DNA of 64,000 nucleotides, taken from the NCBI RefSeq assembly GCF_030369635.1, contig NZ_CP128474.1, forward strand, positions 2,294,001-2,358,000, in the 5' to 3' direction. The position numbers and the translations under genes are program-made. Positions 6,661 through 17,443 of the stretch are shown here, piece by piece (the first letter of the stretch is position 1; every line of letters starts with the position of its first letter). The DNA is from Microbacterium arborescens. Lineage in GTDB: Bacteria; Actinomycetota; Actinomycetes; Actinomycetales; Microbacteriaceae. Below the pieces are notes generated by a model. It had not been told where the DNA came from and made no database searches. It was given only the letters and a program-made list of their open reading frames with translations.

Positions 6661-9198
6661 ATGCCTCACAAGAAACGCACGGCCACCGGTGTGCTCGGCG
6701 GTCTCGCCGGCCTGGTCGGCCTGAGCGCTGTGGCCGGGATCCTCGTCACCGCCACCGTGACCCCCGCCATCGCCGTGTCGGGTTACGCCGCGACCAGCGC
6801 GATCGACGTCTTCGACAACATGCCGAGCTATCTCGAAGTCGATGAGCTCATGCTGCCGACCGAGTTCTACCGCAAGGACGCCGACGGCAACGACGTCCTC
6901 ATGACCCAGTTCTACGACCAGAACCGCATCCCGGTCACGTGGGACGAGGTCGCGCCGGTCATGTTCGACGCGATCACCTCGAGTGAGGACAAGAACTACT
7001 ACACCCACGGCGGCGTCGACCTGCTCGGCACCGCCAGCGCCGTGTTCGGCAACCTGCGCGGCGGCGACACCCGCGGTGGCTCGTCGATCACCCAGCAGTA
7101 CGTCAAGAACGTGCTGCAGCAGGCGTGCGAGAAGGAGGCCAAGTCGCAGGACGAGGTCGAGGCGTGCTTCCGCTCGACCACCGTCTCCTCCGGCACCGAC
7201 GGCATCGAGCGCAAGCTGCAGGAGATGCGGTACGCGATTCAGCTCGAGAAGCGGTATCCGAAGAACGAGATCCTGCTCGGCTACCTCAACATCGCGCACT
7301 TCGGCGGCACCGTCTACGGCATCGGCGCAGCCGCGCAGTACTACTTCGGCGTGCCGGCCTCGCAGCTCACGATCGGCCAGGCCGCGGCGATCGCCGGCAT
7401 GGTGCAGGAGCCGAACACCTACCGTCTCGACCGCCCCGACAGTGAGTCGAACGGCGCCGCGAACGGCTACGAGCTGACGAAGGACCGCCAGGTCTACGTG
7501 CTGAACCGCATGCTCTCCGACGGGAAGATCACGCAGGAAGAGCGGGATGCCGCCGTCGCGGAGCCCATCACCCCCAACATCCAGGAGCGCCCGCAGGGCT
7601 GCCAGCTCGCCGCCGGCGCGGAGTTCTTCTGCGAGTACGTCCGCAACATCGTCCTCGACGACCCGGCCTTCGGCGAGTCGCTCGAAGAGCGCCAGCAGAA
7701 CCTGCGCCGCGGCGGCATGAAGATCTACACGACGCTCGACCCGCAGCTGCAGGATGCCGCGCTCGACGCGATGTCGGTCGTTCCCGCCACCGATGACCGC
7801 CTGAACCTCGGCGCCTCGGGTGTCCAGGTCGAGGTCGGCACCGGACGTGTGCTCTCGATGGTGCAGAACCGTCCGTTCGCGCCCGTCGCGTCGGACAACT
7901 CCACCACGCCCGTCAACTACAACGTGCGCAACCAGGACGGCGGCGGTGGTCACTCCGCGGGCTCGACCTACAAGGTGTTCAGCCTCATCAACTGGCTCGA
8001 GCAGGGTCACTCCATCAACGAAGTGATCAACGGCCGTGTCGGGAACAAGCGCGTGCTGACCAGCTGCGACGGCGCCACCCAGAACGTCCGCACCGGCAAC
8101 AGCGGCCGTCAGAACGAGATCGGCAACTTCCAGAGCAGCAACGGCTACTCGGGCACCATCAAGAAGTTCACCGAAGACTCCCTCAACTCCGGCTTCCTCG
8201 CGATGGCCGAGCGCATCTCGGTGTGCTCGACCAACCAGGTCGCGATGAAGATGGGTGTCATGCAGTCCAACGGCGACCCGCTGGACGTCAACAACAACCC
8301 CTACGACGTACTCGGCTCCGCCGCGGTCGCGCCCATCGACATGGCGGAGGCGTACGCCGCAGTCGCCGGCGGCGGCATGCGCTGCGAGCCCAAGGTCATC
8401 GACCGGGCGGTGAAGTCCGACGGCACCGACATCACGCCGCAGACCAGCTGCGACCAGGCCATCTCGGCCAACGTCGCCGCCACCGCCGCCTTCGCGCTCG
8501 AGGGCGTCATGAATGCAACGGGTCAGGGCGCGCGCATCTTCGACGGCGTGCCGGTGTTCGGCAAGACCGGTATCCACGAGTACGAGCACACGTGGATGGA
8601 CGGCGCGAGCACCAAGGTCGCCACCGTGGTCTGGGTCGGCAACGTCGACGGCTTCGCAAAGCTCAACGAGTACCGCGTCAACGGCTGGCGTCTCGATCAG
8701 ATCCGAAACGCGATCTGGCCGAAGATGCAGGGAGCGGCGAACGCCAAGTTCGGTGGCGATCGCTTCCCGACCCCGGACACGAACCTCACGAAGAACGTCC
8801 TGACGGATCTGCCGAACGTCGTGGGGCAGACCGTGGACGAGGCACGCGGCACCCTCGAGGCGGCCGGCTTCACGGTGAACGTCGCCGAGCCCACCGACTC
8901 GACCGAGCCCGAGGGCCGGATCGTGTCGCAGGACCCGGGTGCGGGCCGCGCCCCGGGCGGCACGACGGTGACCATCGCCCCGAGCAACGGTCAGGGCGCG
9001 ACGGTACCGCCGGTCACGGGCAACCCGCAGGAGGCGGAACGCCAACTGCGAGCCGCGGGCTTCACGAGCGTGACGACGGCGTGTACCGAGAAGGACGACC
9101 CACCGCAGCCGACGGTGACGGGCACGAGCCCGGCAGCCGGCGAGGCGGTCGGCCGCGGCACGCAGATCACCATCGAGTACACCGCGAAGAACTGCTGA
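6661..9198 (+). CDS. Bifunctional class A penicillin-binding protein with PASTA domains
   Basis: Peptidoglycan glycosyltransferase/transpeptidase of 845 residues, anchored by an N-terminal membrane segment (about 10-35). The GT51 domain carries catalytic E109 in the motif ITSSEDKNYYTHGG and the later RKLQEMRYAIQLEKRY and GYLNIAHFG segments. The penicillin-binding domain has SxxK as STYK at 435-438, SxN as SLN at 507-509 and KTG at 635-637. Two C-terminal PASTA repeats follow, beginning near LPNVVGQTVDEA and PPVTGNPQEAE, as in actinobacterial PonA-type enzymes. The start at 6661 is the one that gives a normal short cytoplasmic tail; the initiation appears leaderless. The metallophosphoesterase gene follows with a TGATG overlap. 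Confidence 0.93.
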   Translation: MPHKKRTATGVLGGLAGLVGLSAVAGILVTATVTPAIAVSGYAATSAIDVFDNMPSYLEVDELMLPTEFYRKDADGNDVLMTQFYDQNRIPVTWDEVAPVMFDAITSSEDKNYYTHGGVDLLGTASAVFGNLRGGDTRGGSSITQQYVKNVLQQACEKEAKSQDEVEACFRSTTVSSGTDGIERKLQEMRYAIQLEKRYPKNEILLGYLNIAHFGGTVYGIGAAAQYYFGVPASQLTIGQAAAIAGMVQEPNTYRLDRPDSESNGAANGYELTKDRQVYVLNRMLSDGKITQEERDAAVAEPITPNIQERPQGCQLAAGAEFFCEYVRNIVLDDPAFGESLEERQQNLRRGGMKIYTTLDPQLQDAALDAMSVVPATDDRLNLGASGVQVEVGTGRVLSMVQNRPFAPVASDNSTTPVNYNVRNQDGGGGHSAGSTYKVFSLINWLEQGHSINEVINGRVGNKRVLTSCDGATQNVRTGNSGRQNEIGNFQSSNGYSGTIKKFTEDSLNSGFLAMAERISVCSTNQVAMKMGVMQSNGDPLDVNNNPYDVLGSAAVAPIDMAEAYAAVAGGGMRCEPKVIDRAVKSDGTDITPQTSCDQAISANVAATAAFALEGVMNATGQGARIFDGVPVFGKTGIHEYEHTWMDGASTKVATVVWVGNVDGFAKLNEYRVNGWRLDQIRNAIWPKMQGAANAKFGGDRFPTPDTNLTKNVLTDLPNVVGQTVDEARGTLEAAGFTVNVAEPTDSTEPEGRIVSQDPGAGRAPGGTTVTIAPSNGQGATVPPVTGNPQEAERQLRAAGFTSVTTACTEKDDPPQPTVTGTSPAAGEAVGRGTQITIEYTAKNC

Positions 9199-10127
9199 TG
9201 GCAGGCGTCCACAAGACGCTCTCCACGATCGCCACCGCCGGCGCCCTGGGCGCCGGCGGTGCGATCGTCTGGGGAGTCGGCATCGAGCGCTACCTGTTCA
9301 CCGCACGGCGCCACGAGCTCCACGTGCTGCCACCGGGCAGCCCGAGTATCACCGTCCTGCACCTCTCCGATGCCCACATGGCGCCCTGGCAGAAGCGCAA
9401 GCAGCGGTGGATCGCCGAGCTCGCCGAGCAGACGCAGCCCGACCTGGTGATCAACACGGGTGACAACCTCGGGCACACCCGCGGTCTCGACGGCATCCGT
9501 CGCGCCTTCTCTCCCCTGCGAGGAGTGCCCGGGTTCTTCGTTCACGGGTCGAATGACGTATACGAGCCGAGCGGGCGAAACCCCGTGCGCTACTTCACCG
9601 GGCCCTCGAAGTACCCCCAGACCGCCGCGAAGCTCGACACCGAGGCGATGGATGCCTTCTTCACCGACGACCTCGGCTGGTCCGAGCTCGACAACGCGGC
9701 CGCTGCGGTGCGCGTCTCCGGGCTGCGGATCACTGGTGTCGGTGTCGACGACGCGCACCGCGACTGGGACGACCTCGACGCCCTCCCCGGCGCCCTGGCG
9801 GCTCTGGAAGGTCGCAAGCGCGCTGACCTGACGCTCGGCGTCACCCACGCCCCGTATCGTCGCGTGCTCGACCGTTTCGTCGACCTGGGAACCGACATGA
9901 TCTTCGGCGGCCACACGCACGGCGGGCAGGTCCGCATCCCCTTCTCGTCGCGCGCTCTCGTCGCCAACTGCGACATCCCGCTCGACCAGGCGCGGGGGCT
10001 CAGCACGTGGGGACCCGACGACGTGCCGCTCAACGTCAGCGCCGGCCTCGGCCACTCGATCTACGCCCCCGTACGGTTCGGCTGCCGCCCCGAGGCATCC
10101 GTCCTCACCCTGCGCGCGCGAGCGTGA
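9198..10127 (+). CDS. Membrane-anchored calcineurin-like metallophosphoesterase
   Basis: Predicted dimetal phosphoesterase of 309 residues with an N-terminal hydrophobic anchor (about 8-26, TIATAGALGAGGAIVWGV). The metal and catalytic motifs appear in order: LSDAHM (DxH), NTGDNLG (GDxx), HGSNDVYE (GNH/D variant with GSND), GVTHAPY and GGHTHGGQV. The Asn-Asp of GSND replaces the more common GNHD. The start ATG shares its A with the TGA of the upstream PBP gene, so the two are probably co-transcribed and coupled, suggesting an envelope-related role. Family members act on cyclic nucleotides, UDP-sugars or lipid phosphates; the substrate here is unknown. Confidence 0.85.
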   Translation: MAGVHKTLSTIATAGALGAGGAIVWGVGIERYLFTARRHELHVLPPGSPSITVLHLSDAHMAPWQKRKQRWIAELAEQTQPDLVINTGDNLGHTRGLDGIRRAFSPLRGVPGFFVHGSNDVYEPSGRNPVRYFTGPSKYPQTAAKLDTEAMDAFFTDDLGWSELDNAAAAVRVSGLRITGVGVDDAHRDWDDLDALPGALAALEGRKRADLTLGVTHAPYRRVLDRFVDLGTDMIFGGHTHGGQVRIPFSSRALVANCDIPLDQARGLSTWGPDDVPLNVSAGLGHSIYAPVRFGCRPEASVLTLRARA

Positions 10128-10175
10128 GCCGATTCGTCTTCCGGACGAGATCGGGGTAAGCTTGGAGGGTTGCCA

Positions 10176-10249
10176 CGGGGTGTGGCGCAGCTTGGTAGCG
10201 CGCGTCGTTCGGGACGACGAGGCCGCAGGTTCAAATCCTGTCACCCCGA
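10176..10249 (+). tRNA. tRNA-Pro (anticodon CGG)
   Basis: A 74-nt cloverleaf is readable: acceptor CGGGGTG/CACCCCG with discriminator A, D-arm GCGC-AGCTTGGTA-GCGC, anticodon stem CGTCG/CGACG around loop TTCGGGA (anticodon CGG at 10210-10212), and T-arm GCAGG-TTCAAAT-CCTGT. CCA is not encoded (the next bases are CAG). The C1:G72 acceptor pair and A73 discriminator are typical of bacterial tRNA-Pro. Confidence 0.95.
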
Positions 10250-10256
10250 CAGCGAA

Positions 10257-10285
10257 GAGGCTCCGCCGCGAGGCGGGGCCTCTTT
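10257..10285 (+). terminator. Intrinsic terminator of tRNA-Pro
   Basis: Arms GAGGCTCCGCC / GGCGGGGCCTC (11 pairs including one T-G) with a GCGA loop, followed by TTTC. Confidence 0.75.
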
Positions 10286-10310
10286 CATGCCACCGGAGAA
10301 CGGAGCACGG

Positions 10311-11075
10311 ATGCCCATCCCCCGCCTGGTCGCCTTCGACCTCGACGACACCCTCGCCCCTTCGAAGAGCGCCATCGATCCCCGCATCGGACGCCAGCTC
10401 CTGGATCTCGCGGCCCGCGTCGAGGTCGCGATCATCTCGGGCGGACAGCTCGCGCAGTTCACGGCGCAGGTCGTCGACCAGCTGCCGGAGACGGATGCCG
10501 AGCTGCTGTCGCACTTCCACCTGCTGCCGACGTGCGGCACGCAGTATTACCGCCTCTCCCCCGCCGGCATCGAGACGATCTACGCTCGGTCGCTGACCGA
10601 CGACCAGAAGTCGCGCGCCCTCGCCGCGGTCGAGGAGGAAGCGCGCCGCCTCGACCTGTGGGAGAGCGAGACCTGGGGCCCGATTCTCGAGGACCGCGGA
10701 TCGCAGATCACCTTCTCCGCACTGGGTCAGCAGGCTCCCGTCGACGCCAAGATGGCGTGGGATCCGACCGGCGAGAAGAAGAACGCACTCCGCGCGGCGG
10801 TGGCAGACCGCATCCCCGACCTCGAGGTGCGCGCGGGCGGGTCGACGTCCGTCGACATCACCGAGCGCGGCATCGACAAGGCCTACGGCATGACGCGTCT
10901 CATCGAGCAGTCCGGCATCCCCCAGGACGACATCCTGTTCGTCGGAGACCGCCTCGACGAGAACGGCAACGACTACCCCGTGCTCGCGATGGGCGTGGCG
11001 TGCCACGCGGTCGAGGGCTGGGAGGACACCGCCGACTTCCTCGACCAGCTCATCCCCACGCTCCCCCTGCGATGA
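10311..11075 (+). CDS. HAD-IIB family phosphatase / phosphomannomutase-like protein
   Basis: Cytoplasmic HAD-superfamily hydrolase of 254 residues. Motif I FDLDDTLAPSK, motif II IISGG, motif III lysine in GIDKAYGM and motif IV FVGDRLDENGNDYP are all present. The cap region (SQITFSALGQQAPVDAK...GGSTSVDI) resembles eukaryotic-type phosphomannomutase and Cof-type IIB enzymes, so a sugar-phosphate substrate is likely but unproven. The ATG at 10311 has GGAG five bases upstream; an ATG at 10287 lies inside the tRNA terminator tail and is less likely. A long hairpin follows the gene. Confidence 0.82.
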   Translation: MPIPRLVAFDLDDTLAPSKSAIDPRIGRQLLDLAARVEVAIISGGQLAQFTAQVVDQLPETDAELLSHFHLLPTCGTQYYRLSPAGIETIYARSLTDDQKSRALAAVEEEARRLDLWESETWGPILEDRGSQITFSALGQQAPVDAKMAWDPTGEKKNALRAAVADRIPDLEVRAGGSTSVDITERGIDKAYGMTRLIEQSGIPQDDILFVGDRLDENGNDYPVLAMGVACHAVEGWEDTADFLDQLIPTLPLR

Positions 11076-11109
11076 CCCGCTGACGCGGACGACATCGCGG
11101 AACGCATCC

Positions 11110-11153
11110 GGGCCCCGGAGCCCGCAGTCGACCGACTGCCGGCTCCGGGGCCC
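11110..11153. terminator. Long hairpin terminator
   Basis: Outer arms GGGCCCCGGAGCC / GGCTCCGGGGCCC and inner arms GCAGTCG / CGACTGC form a nearly perfect 44-nt hairpin interrupted by one C-C mismatch, followed on the plus strand by GTTGCTTT. It separates the convergent HAD and lldD genes. Confidence 0.7.
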
Positions 11154-11193
11154 GTTGCTTTGCTACCCGCCTGTCCCGCCGCGCGTCCCGCCG

Positions 11194-12477
11194 TCAGGCT
11201 CGAGACGCGGTCTTGGCGCGCGCGGCGGTGCGGCGCGGCGCTGAGCCTGCGATCGGCACGAGCCGCTGCAGTTGCGTGACGTGACGCGGCTCGAGCTCGT
11301 CGAGGCTCGAGACACCGAGCAGCTGCATCGTGCGCTCGATCTCGCTGCGGAGGATCGCGATCGTCCGGTCGACGCCCTGGCGACCGCCCGCCATCAGGCC
11401 GTAGAGGTACGCGCGCCCGATGAGCGTGAACTTCGCGCCCTGCGCGACCGAGGCGACGATGTCGGCGCCGTTCATGATGCCGGTGTCGACCATGACCGTC
11501 GCATCCTTGCCGACTTCACGCACGACCTGGGGCAGAAGGTGGAACGGCACGGGTGCACGGTCGAGCTGGCGACCACCGTGGTTCGAGAGCACGATGCCGT
11601 CGACGCCGAGGTCGATGAGACGCTTGGAGTCCTCGACGTTCTGCACGCCCTTCACGACGATCTTTCCAGGCCACATGCCGCGGATGACCTCGAGGTCGTC
11701 GTAACTGATCGTCGGGTCCATCGCGGCGTTGAGGAGCTCGCCGACGGTGCCGCCGGTCGTCGTCAGCGACGCAAACTCGAGCTTGGGTGTGGTGAGGAAG
11801 TCGATCCACCACCAGGGCCGCGGGATCGCGTTGACGATCGTGCCGACGGTCAGGGCGGGCGGGATCGAGAATCCGTTGCGCTTGTCACGCAGTCGCGCGC
11901 CGGCGACCGGGGTGTCGACGGTGAACATGAGCGTGTCGAAGCCCGCCTCCGCGGCCCGCTTCACCAGACCGTACGAGATCTCGCGATCGCGCATGACGTA
12001 GAGCTGGAACCAGTTGCGCCCATGCGGGTTGGCGGCGCGCACACCCTCGATCGAGGTCGTCCCGAGCGTCGAGAGGGTGAACGGGATGCCGGCGGCTCCC
12101 GCCGCAGATGCCCCGGCGCTCTCGCCCTCGGTCTGCATGAGGCGCGTGAACCCCGTCGGGGCGATGCCGAAGGGCAGCGCCGAACGTCCGCCGAGGATCT
12201 CCGTCGACATGTCGACCGACTCGGCCGGACGCAGGATGTCGGGGTGGAACTCGATGTCCTGGAACGCCTGGCGCGCTCGCGCGAGCGAGATCTCGCCCTC
12301 CGCGGCACCGTCGGTGTAGTCGAATGCGGCCTTGGGCGTGCGACGCTTCGCGATCGTCCGCAGGTCGTCGATCGTCAGGGCCGCTGAGAGCCGGCGACGA
12401 CGACCGTTGAGGTCGGGAGCTTTGAACTGCATGAGTTCGAGCAGCTCGGGGATCTTGGGCAGCTGGCGGGTGACCAT
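11194..12477 (-). CDS. lldD: FMN-dependent L-lactate dehydrogenase / 2-hydroxy-acid oxidase
   Basis: Oxidises L-lactate (or a related 2-hydroxy acid) to the keto acid using FMN, normally passing electrons to the membrane quinone pool. The 427-residue protein has the family signature SNHGGRQLD at 298-306 with catalytic H300 and substrate-binding R303, the FMN lysine in VVKGVQN (K276), and the QLY motif at 158-160. The C-terminus has a basic tail ([13 protein letters not shown]) of unknown use. The ATG is preceded by GGAGAAAC. It lies 48 nt downstream of the GntR gene in the same direction, which supports lactate as inducer. Mqo, another quinone-linked dehydrogenase, is nearby but has its own promoter. 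Confidence 0.88.
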   Translation of the reverse strand: MVTRQLPKIPELLELMQFKAPDLNGRRRRLSAALTIDDLRTIAKRRTPKAAFDYTDGAAEGEISLARARQAFQDIEFHPDILRPAESVDMSTEILGGRSALPFGIAPTGFTRLMQTEGESAGASAAGAAGIPFTLSTLGTTSIEGVRAANPHGRNWFQLYVMRDREISYGLVKRAAEAGFDTLMFTVDTPVAGARLRDKRNGFSIPPALTVGTIVNAIPRPWWWIDFLTTPKLEFASLTTTGGTVGELLNAAMDPTISYDDLEVIRGMWPGKIVVKGVQNVEDSKRLIDLGVDGIVLSNHGGRQLDRAPVPFHLLPQVVREVGKDATVMVDTGIMNGADIVASVAQGAKFTLIGRAYLYGLMAGGRQGVDRTIAILRSEIERTMQLLGVSSLDELEPRHVTQLQRLVPIAGSAPRRTAARAKTASRA

Positions 12478-12525
12478 GTTTCTCCTCTGTTCCGGCAGAT
12501 GGCCGAAGGGGTCGGGCCGGATGGT

Positions 12526-13245
12526 TCAGGCGGATTCGGGCCGGACGGGGTTCGCGGACGCGTAGTACCCGGTGATGTGATCGCGCACAGCGATGCGGGC
12601 ATCCGCGACGCGCTGCTCGTCGATCGCGGCCACGATCGCGTTGTGCTCGTCGCGCAGCCGGTCGACCGCGCTGTTCCAATCAGGGATGCGCGCGGCGCCT
12701 TCGAGCACGTAGTCCTCGATCGACGAGCGGAGGCCTGCCATCATCGCCGCGACGACCTCGTTGCCCGATGCCTCGGCCAGGGCGACGTGGAACTGCGCAT
12801 CGAGCGCGAGGAAGTCGGCGGGGCTGAGGCCGGGGGCATCCATCGCATGCAACGCCTCGCGCGCCCGATCGAGATCGACGTCGGACGAGCTGGCGAGCTC
12901 CCCCGCGACCCACTCCTCGAGCAGCAGACGAGTGTCGACGACATCCGAGATCGCGAAGCCCTGCGCGGCCACCTGCAGGCGGAGCAGAGCCTGCATGCCG
13001 CCGGTCGGCCGCGCGACCACGATCGCGCCGGCGCTGGGGCCCGAACCGGTCGCGGTGCGGATGAGGCCCATGACTTCGAGCACGCGCAACGCCTCTCGCA
13101 CGCTCGAACGTCCGACCCCGAGCTGGGCGACGAGGTCGCGTTCGGATGGCAACCGGTCGCCGGGACCGAGCTTGCCGGCGAGAAGATCGGACTCGATCTT
13201 CTCCAGTACGACGCGCCAGGCGCGCGCCGGGGTTCCGTCAGCCAT
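12526..13245 (-). CDS. GntR/FadR-type transcriptional regulator of the lactate operon
   Basis: A 239-residue repressor with an N-terminal winged helix (DRLPSERDLVAQLGVGRSSVREALRVL spread over about residues 33-59) and a C-terminal FadR-type (FCD) ligand domain carrying the metal-binding D-x3-H-x(n)-H-x(n)-H pattern (ALDAQFHVALAEASGN, RDEHNAIV, VRDHITGYY). The ATG at 13245 is preceded by a GAGAGGGG ribosome binding site. It is the first gene of a two-gene unit with lldD. Two FadR-like half-palindromes upstream (13263-13296) suggest autoregulation. By context it is an LldR-type regulator; the ligand is inferred, not shown. Confidence 0.85.
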   Translation of the reverse strand: MADGTPARAWRVVLEKIESDLLAGKLGPGDRLPSERDLVAQLGVGRSSVREALRVLEVMGLIRTATGSGPSAGAIVVARPTGGMQALLRLQVAAQGFAISDVVDTRLLLEEWVAGELASSSDVDLDRAREALHAMDAPGLSPADFLALDAQFHVALAEASGNEVVAAMMAGLRSSIEDYVLEGAARIPDWNSAVDRLRDEHNAIVAAIDEQRVADARIAVRDHITGYYASANPVRPESA

Positions 13246-13262
13246 GACGCCCCTCTCGTTGG

Positions 13263-13296
13263 TGGCCGGACCACGATACATCTTGTGGTCTGACCG
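13263..13296 (-). promoter_or_regulatory. Candidate FadR-family operators of the lldR-lldD unit
   Basis: Two sites resemble the GntR/FadR consensus TnGTnnnACnA: TGGCCGGACCA (13263-13273) and TGGTCTGACCG (13286-13296), with 23 bp between centres, directly upstream of the regulator start at 13245. Each differs from the consensus at one position. Confidence 0.45.
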
Positions 13297-13346
13297 CGCA
13301 AAGCCCGAGACGGCCGCGTCGTGAAACGTATCAGAGGCCCGACTCG

Positions 13347-13961
13347 TCAGGCGAGACGACCGCCCGACTCGCGGAGGTAGCACTCGGCGCACATCGACTC
13401 GTAGGTGACGCGGTCGCGGGCGAGCTCGTCGATCGCCACCTGGTCGCCCTCGAACACGAAGCGGCCGCCGACCAGACGGGCGTTGAACAGCGCCTTCCGC
13501 CCGCAGCGACAGATCGTCTTGAGCTCTTCGAGGCTGTGCGCGAGCTCCATCAGACGAGCGGATCCGGGAAAGGCCCGGGTCTGGAAATCGGTGCGGATGC
13601 CGTAGGCGAGCACCGGCACGTTCTCCTCGACCACGGTCCGGAGCAGATCGTCGACCTGCTCCGACGTCAGGAACTGCGCTTCGTCGATGAGGAGGCACGC
13701 GACATCCGCCCCCGTCTCCGCCCGCACACGCTCGCGATGGACGCCGAACACGGCTCGGAGGTCGTCGTCGCCGCCGACGAGGAAGTCGACGTCGCGCTCG
13801 ACACCCAGCCGGCTGGCGATCTGCCCGGCACCCTTGGTGTCGATCTCGGGCTTCGCGAGGAGGACGTGCTGGCCGCGCTCCTCGTAGTTGTAAGCCGCCT
13901 GCAGCAGAGCCGTCGACTTGCCGGAGTTCATCGCCCCGTAACGGAAGTAGAGCTTGGCCAT
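13347..13961 (-). CDS. tdk: Thymidine kinase
   Basis: Phosphorylates thymidine in the salvage pathway. The 204-residue protein is a type II (TK1-like) kinase: P-loop GAMNSGKST at 9-17, catalytic E94 in DEAQF (93-97), and a zinc lasso formed by C151/C153 and C191/C194. It starts 5 nt after the mqo stop codon in the same direction, so it is probably co-transcribed with mqo although the functions are unrelated. Confidence 0.95.
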   Translation of the reverse strand: MAKLYFRYGAMNSGKSTALLQAAYNYEERGQHVLLAKPEIDTKGAGQIASRLGVERDVDFLVGGDDDLRAVFGVHRERVRAETGADVACLLIDEAQFLTSEQVDDLLRTVVEENVPVLAYGIRTDFQTRAFPGSARLMELAHSLEELKTICRCGRKALFNARLVGGRFVFEGDQVAIDELARDRVTYESMCAECYLRESGGRLA

Positions 13962-13966
13962 GCCCG

Positions 13967-15439
13967 TCAGGGGTTGATCGAGAGCGCTTCGGCCGTCGCC
14001 GCGATCGACGCGCGGGCCGCATCGGCGCGCGGGTTGAGCGGCTGGCCGTAGCTCGGGATGAGCTTCTTCAGCTCGGGCTCCCAGCCAGCGATGCGATCGG
14101 GGAAGCAGGTCTTCAGCAGTCCGAGCATGATGGATGCCGCGGTCGAAGCGCCCGGCGAGGCGCCCAGCAGGCCCGCGATCGAGCCATCGGCCGAGGTCAC
14201 GACCTCGGTGCCGAACTGCAGCACGCCGCCCTTCTTGGGGTCCTTCTTCATGACCTGAGCGCGCTGGCCGGCCTGGATCAGCTCCCAGTCCTCGTCCTTC
14301 GCGGTCGGCATGAACACCCGAAGCGAGTCGACCTTCTTGCGGTGGTTCTTCAGCAGCTCGCCCATGAGGTACGAGATCAGGCTCGGATTGTCGACGGCGA
14401 CCTTCAGCATCGGCAACAGGTTGTGCGGACGCACCTGGGCGACGATGTCGGTGATGCGACCGTTCTTGAGGAACTTCGGGCTGAACGTCGCGAACGGTCC
14501 GAACAGCAGCGAGGCTTCACCGTCGACCACGCGCGTGTCGAGGTGGGGAACCGACATCGGCGGAGCGCCGACGGAGGCCTGCGAGTACACCTTCGCCTTG
14601 TGCTGCGACACGACGGCGGGGTTCGTGGTCTTGAGGAACTGTCCGCCGATCGGGAAGACGCCGTACCCCTTGATCTCGGGGATCCCCGACTTCTGCAGCA
14701 GTTTCAGCGCCCAGCCGCCCGCGCCGACGAACACGAATCGCGCGTCGGTGTGGCCGGGGGTCCTGCCCAGGCGATTGCGCCAGAAGACTCGCCACGAGCC
14801 GTCCTTCTGCCGGGTCATCGTCCGCACCTCGCGGTCGGTGATGACCTCGACGCCCTGCTCCTGCAGGTGGGAGAACAGCTGACGGGTCAGCGACCCGAAG
14901 TCGACATCCGTGCCCGCCGGAACGCGCGTCGCGGCGAACGGCTCGCCCTTGCGCCGCTCCTGCATCAGCAACGGCGCCCACTGGTTGATGACACGGGAGT
15001 CCTCGGAGTACTCGATGCCCGCGAACAACGGCTGGTCCTTCAGCGCCTCGTAGCGCCGCTTGAGGAAGGCGACGTCCTTCTCACCGCGGACGAAGGTCAT
15101 GTGAGGCGTCGCGTTGATGAACGTGGAGGGCTCGTCCAGGATGCCGCGCTCGATGAGCGACGCCCACAGCTGACGGCTCTGCTGGAACTGCTCGTTGATC
15201 GTGATCGCCTTGCCCGGATCGACGGAGCCGTCCGACGCCTCGGGCGTGTAGTTCAGCTCGCACAGCGCAGCGTGGCCCGTGCCCGCGTTGTTCCACGGGT
15301 TCGAGCTCTCCTGCGCCAGATCCGACAGGCGCTCGTGCACCTCGATCTTCCAATCGGGCTGGAGCTGCTTCAGCAGCACACCGAGCGTGGCACTCATGAT
15401 GCCCCCGCCGATCAGGACGACGTCGACCTTTTCACTCAC
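13967..15439 (-). CDS. mqo: Malate:quinone oxidoreductase
   Basis: FAD-dependent peripheral membrane enzyme that oxidises malate to oxaloacetate and reduces the quinone pool, a TCA-cycle entry to respiration common in actinobacteria. The 490-residue protein has the N-terminal dinucleotide-binding motif VVLIGGGIMSATLG, the ESSNPWNNAGTGHAALCELNY region (in two parts: ESSNPWNNAGTGH, CELNY) and the conserved FGPFATFSPKFLK and GASPGASTAASIM segments near the C-terminus. A GTG start at 15439 gives the normal N-terminus (SEKVDVVLIGGG). A TAGACT box at 15448-15453 lies 8 nt upstream with no Shine-Dalgarno sequence, so initiation may be leaderless. Confidence 0.94.
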   Translation of the reverse strand: MSEKVDVVLIGGGIMSATLGVLLKQLQPDWKIEVHERLSDLAQESSNPWNNAGTGHAALCELNYTPEASDGSVDPGKAITINEQFQQSRQLWASLIERGILDEPSTFINATPHMTFVRGEKDVAFLKRRYEALKDQPLFAGIEYSEDSRVINQWAPLLMQERRKGEPFAATRVPAGTDVDFGSLTRQLFSHLQEQGVEVITDREVRTMTRQKDGSWRVFWRNRLGRTPGHTDARFVFVGAGGWALKLLQKSGIPEIKGYGVFPIGGQFLKTTNPAVVSQHKAKVYSQASVGAPPMSVPHLDTRVVDGEASLLFGPFATFSPKFLKNGRITDIVAQVRPHNLLPMLKVAVDNPSLISYLMGELLKNHRKKVDSLRVFMPTAKDEDWELIQAGQRAQVMKKDPKKGGVLQFGTEVVTSADGSIAGLLGASPGASTAASIMLGLLKTCFPDRIAGWEPELKKLIPSYGQPLNPRADAARASIAATAEALSINP

Positions 15440-15502
15440 GATGCACCAGTCTATCCCGGTGCGGCGGGCGTCATCCCGCCGCACCGCGGCCCCGCCTTCG
15501 CG

Positions 15503-17372
<1,870 letters not shown>

Positions 17373-17443
17373 GTGATCACTCGCTCTCGGCGCCCGACGG
17401 TCGCTCCGCGCACCCCGTCCGGGGCCGTGGGAGGATCGGGGGC

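Noticed and set aside
6550..9045. 831-codon open frame antisense to the PBP gene
   Set aside because: Same pattern of codon-position shadowing; no recognisable domains or start signal.
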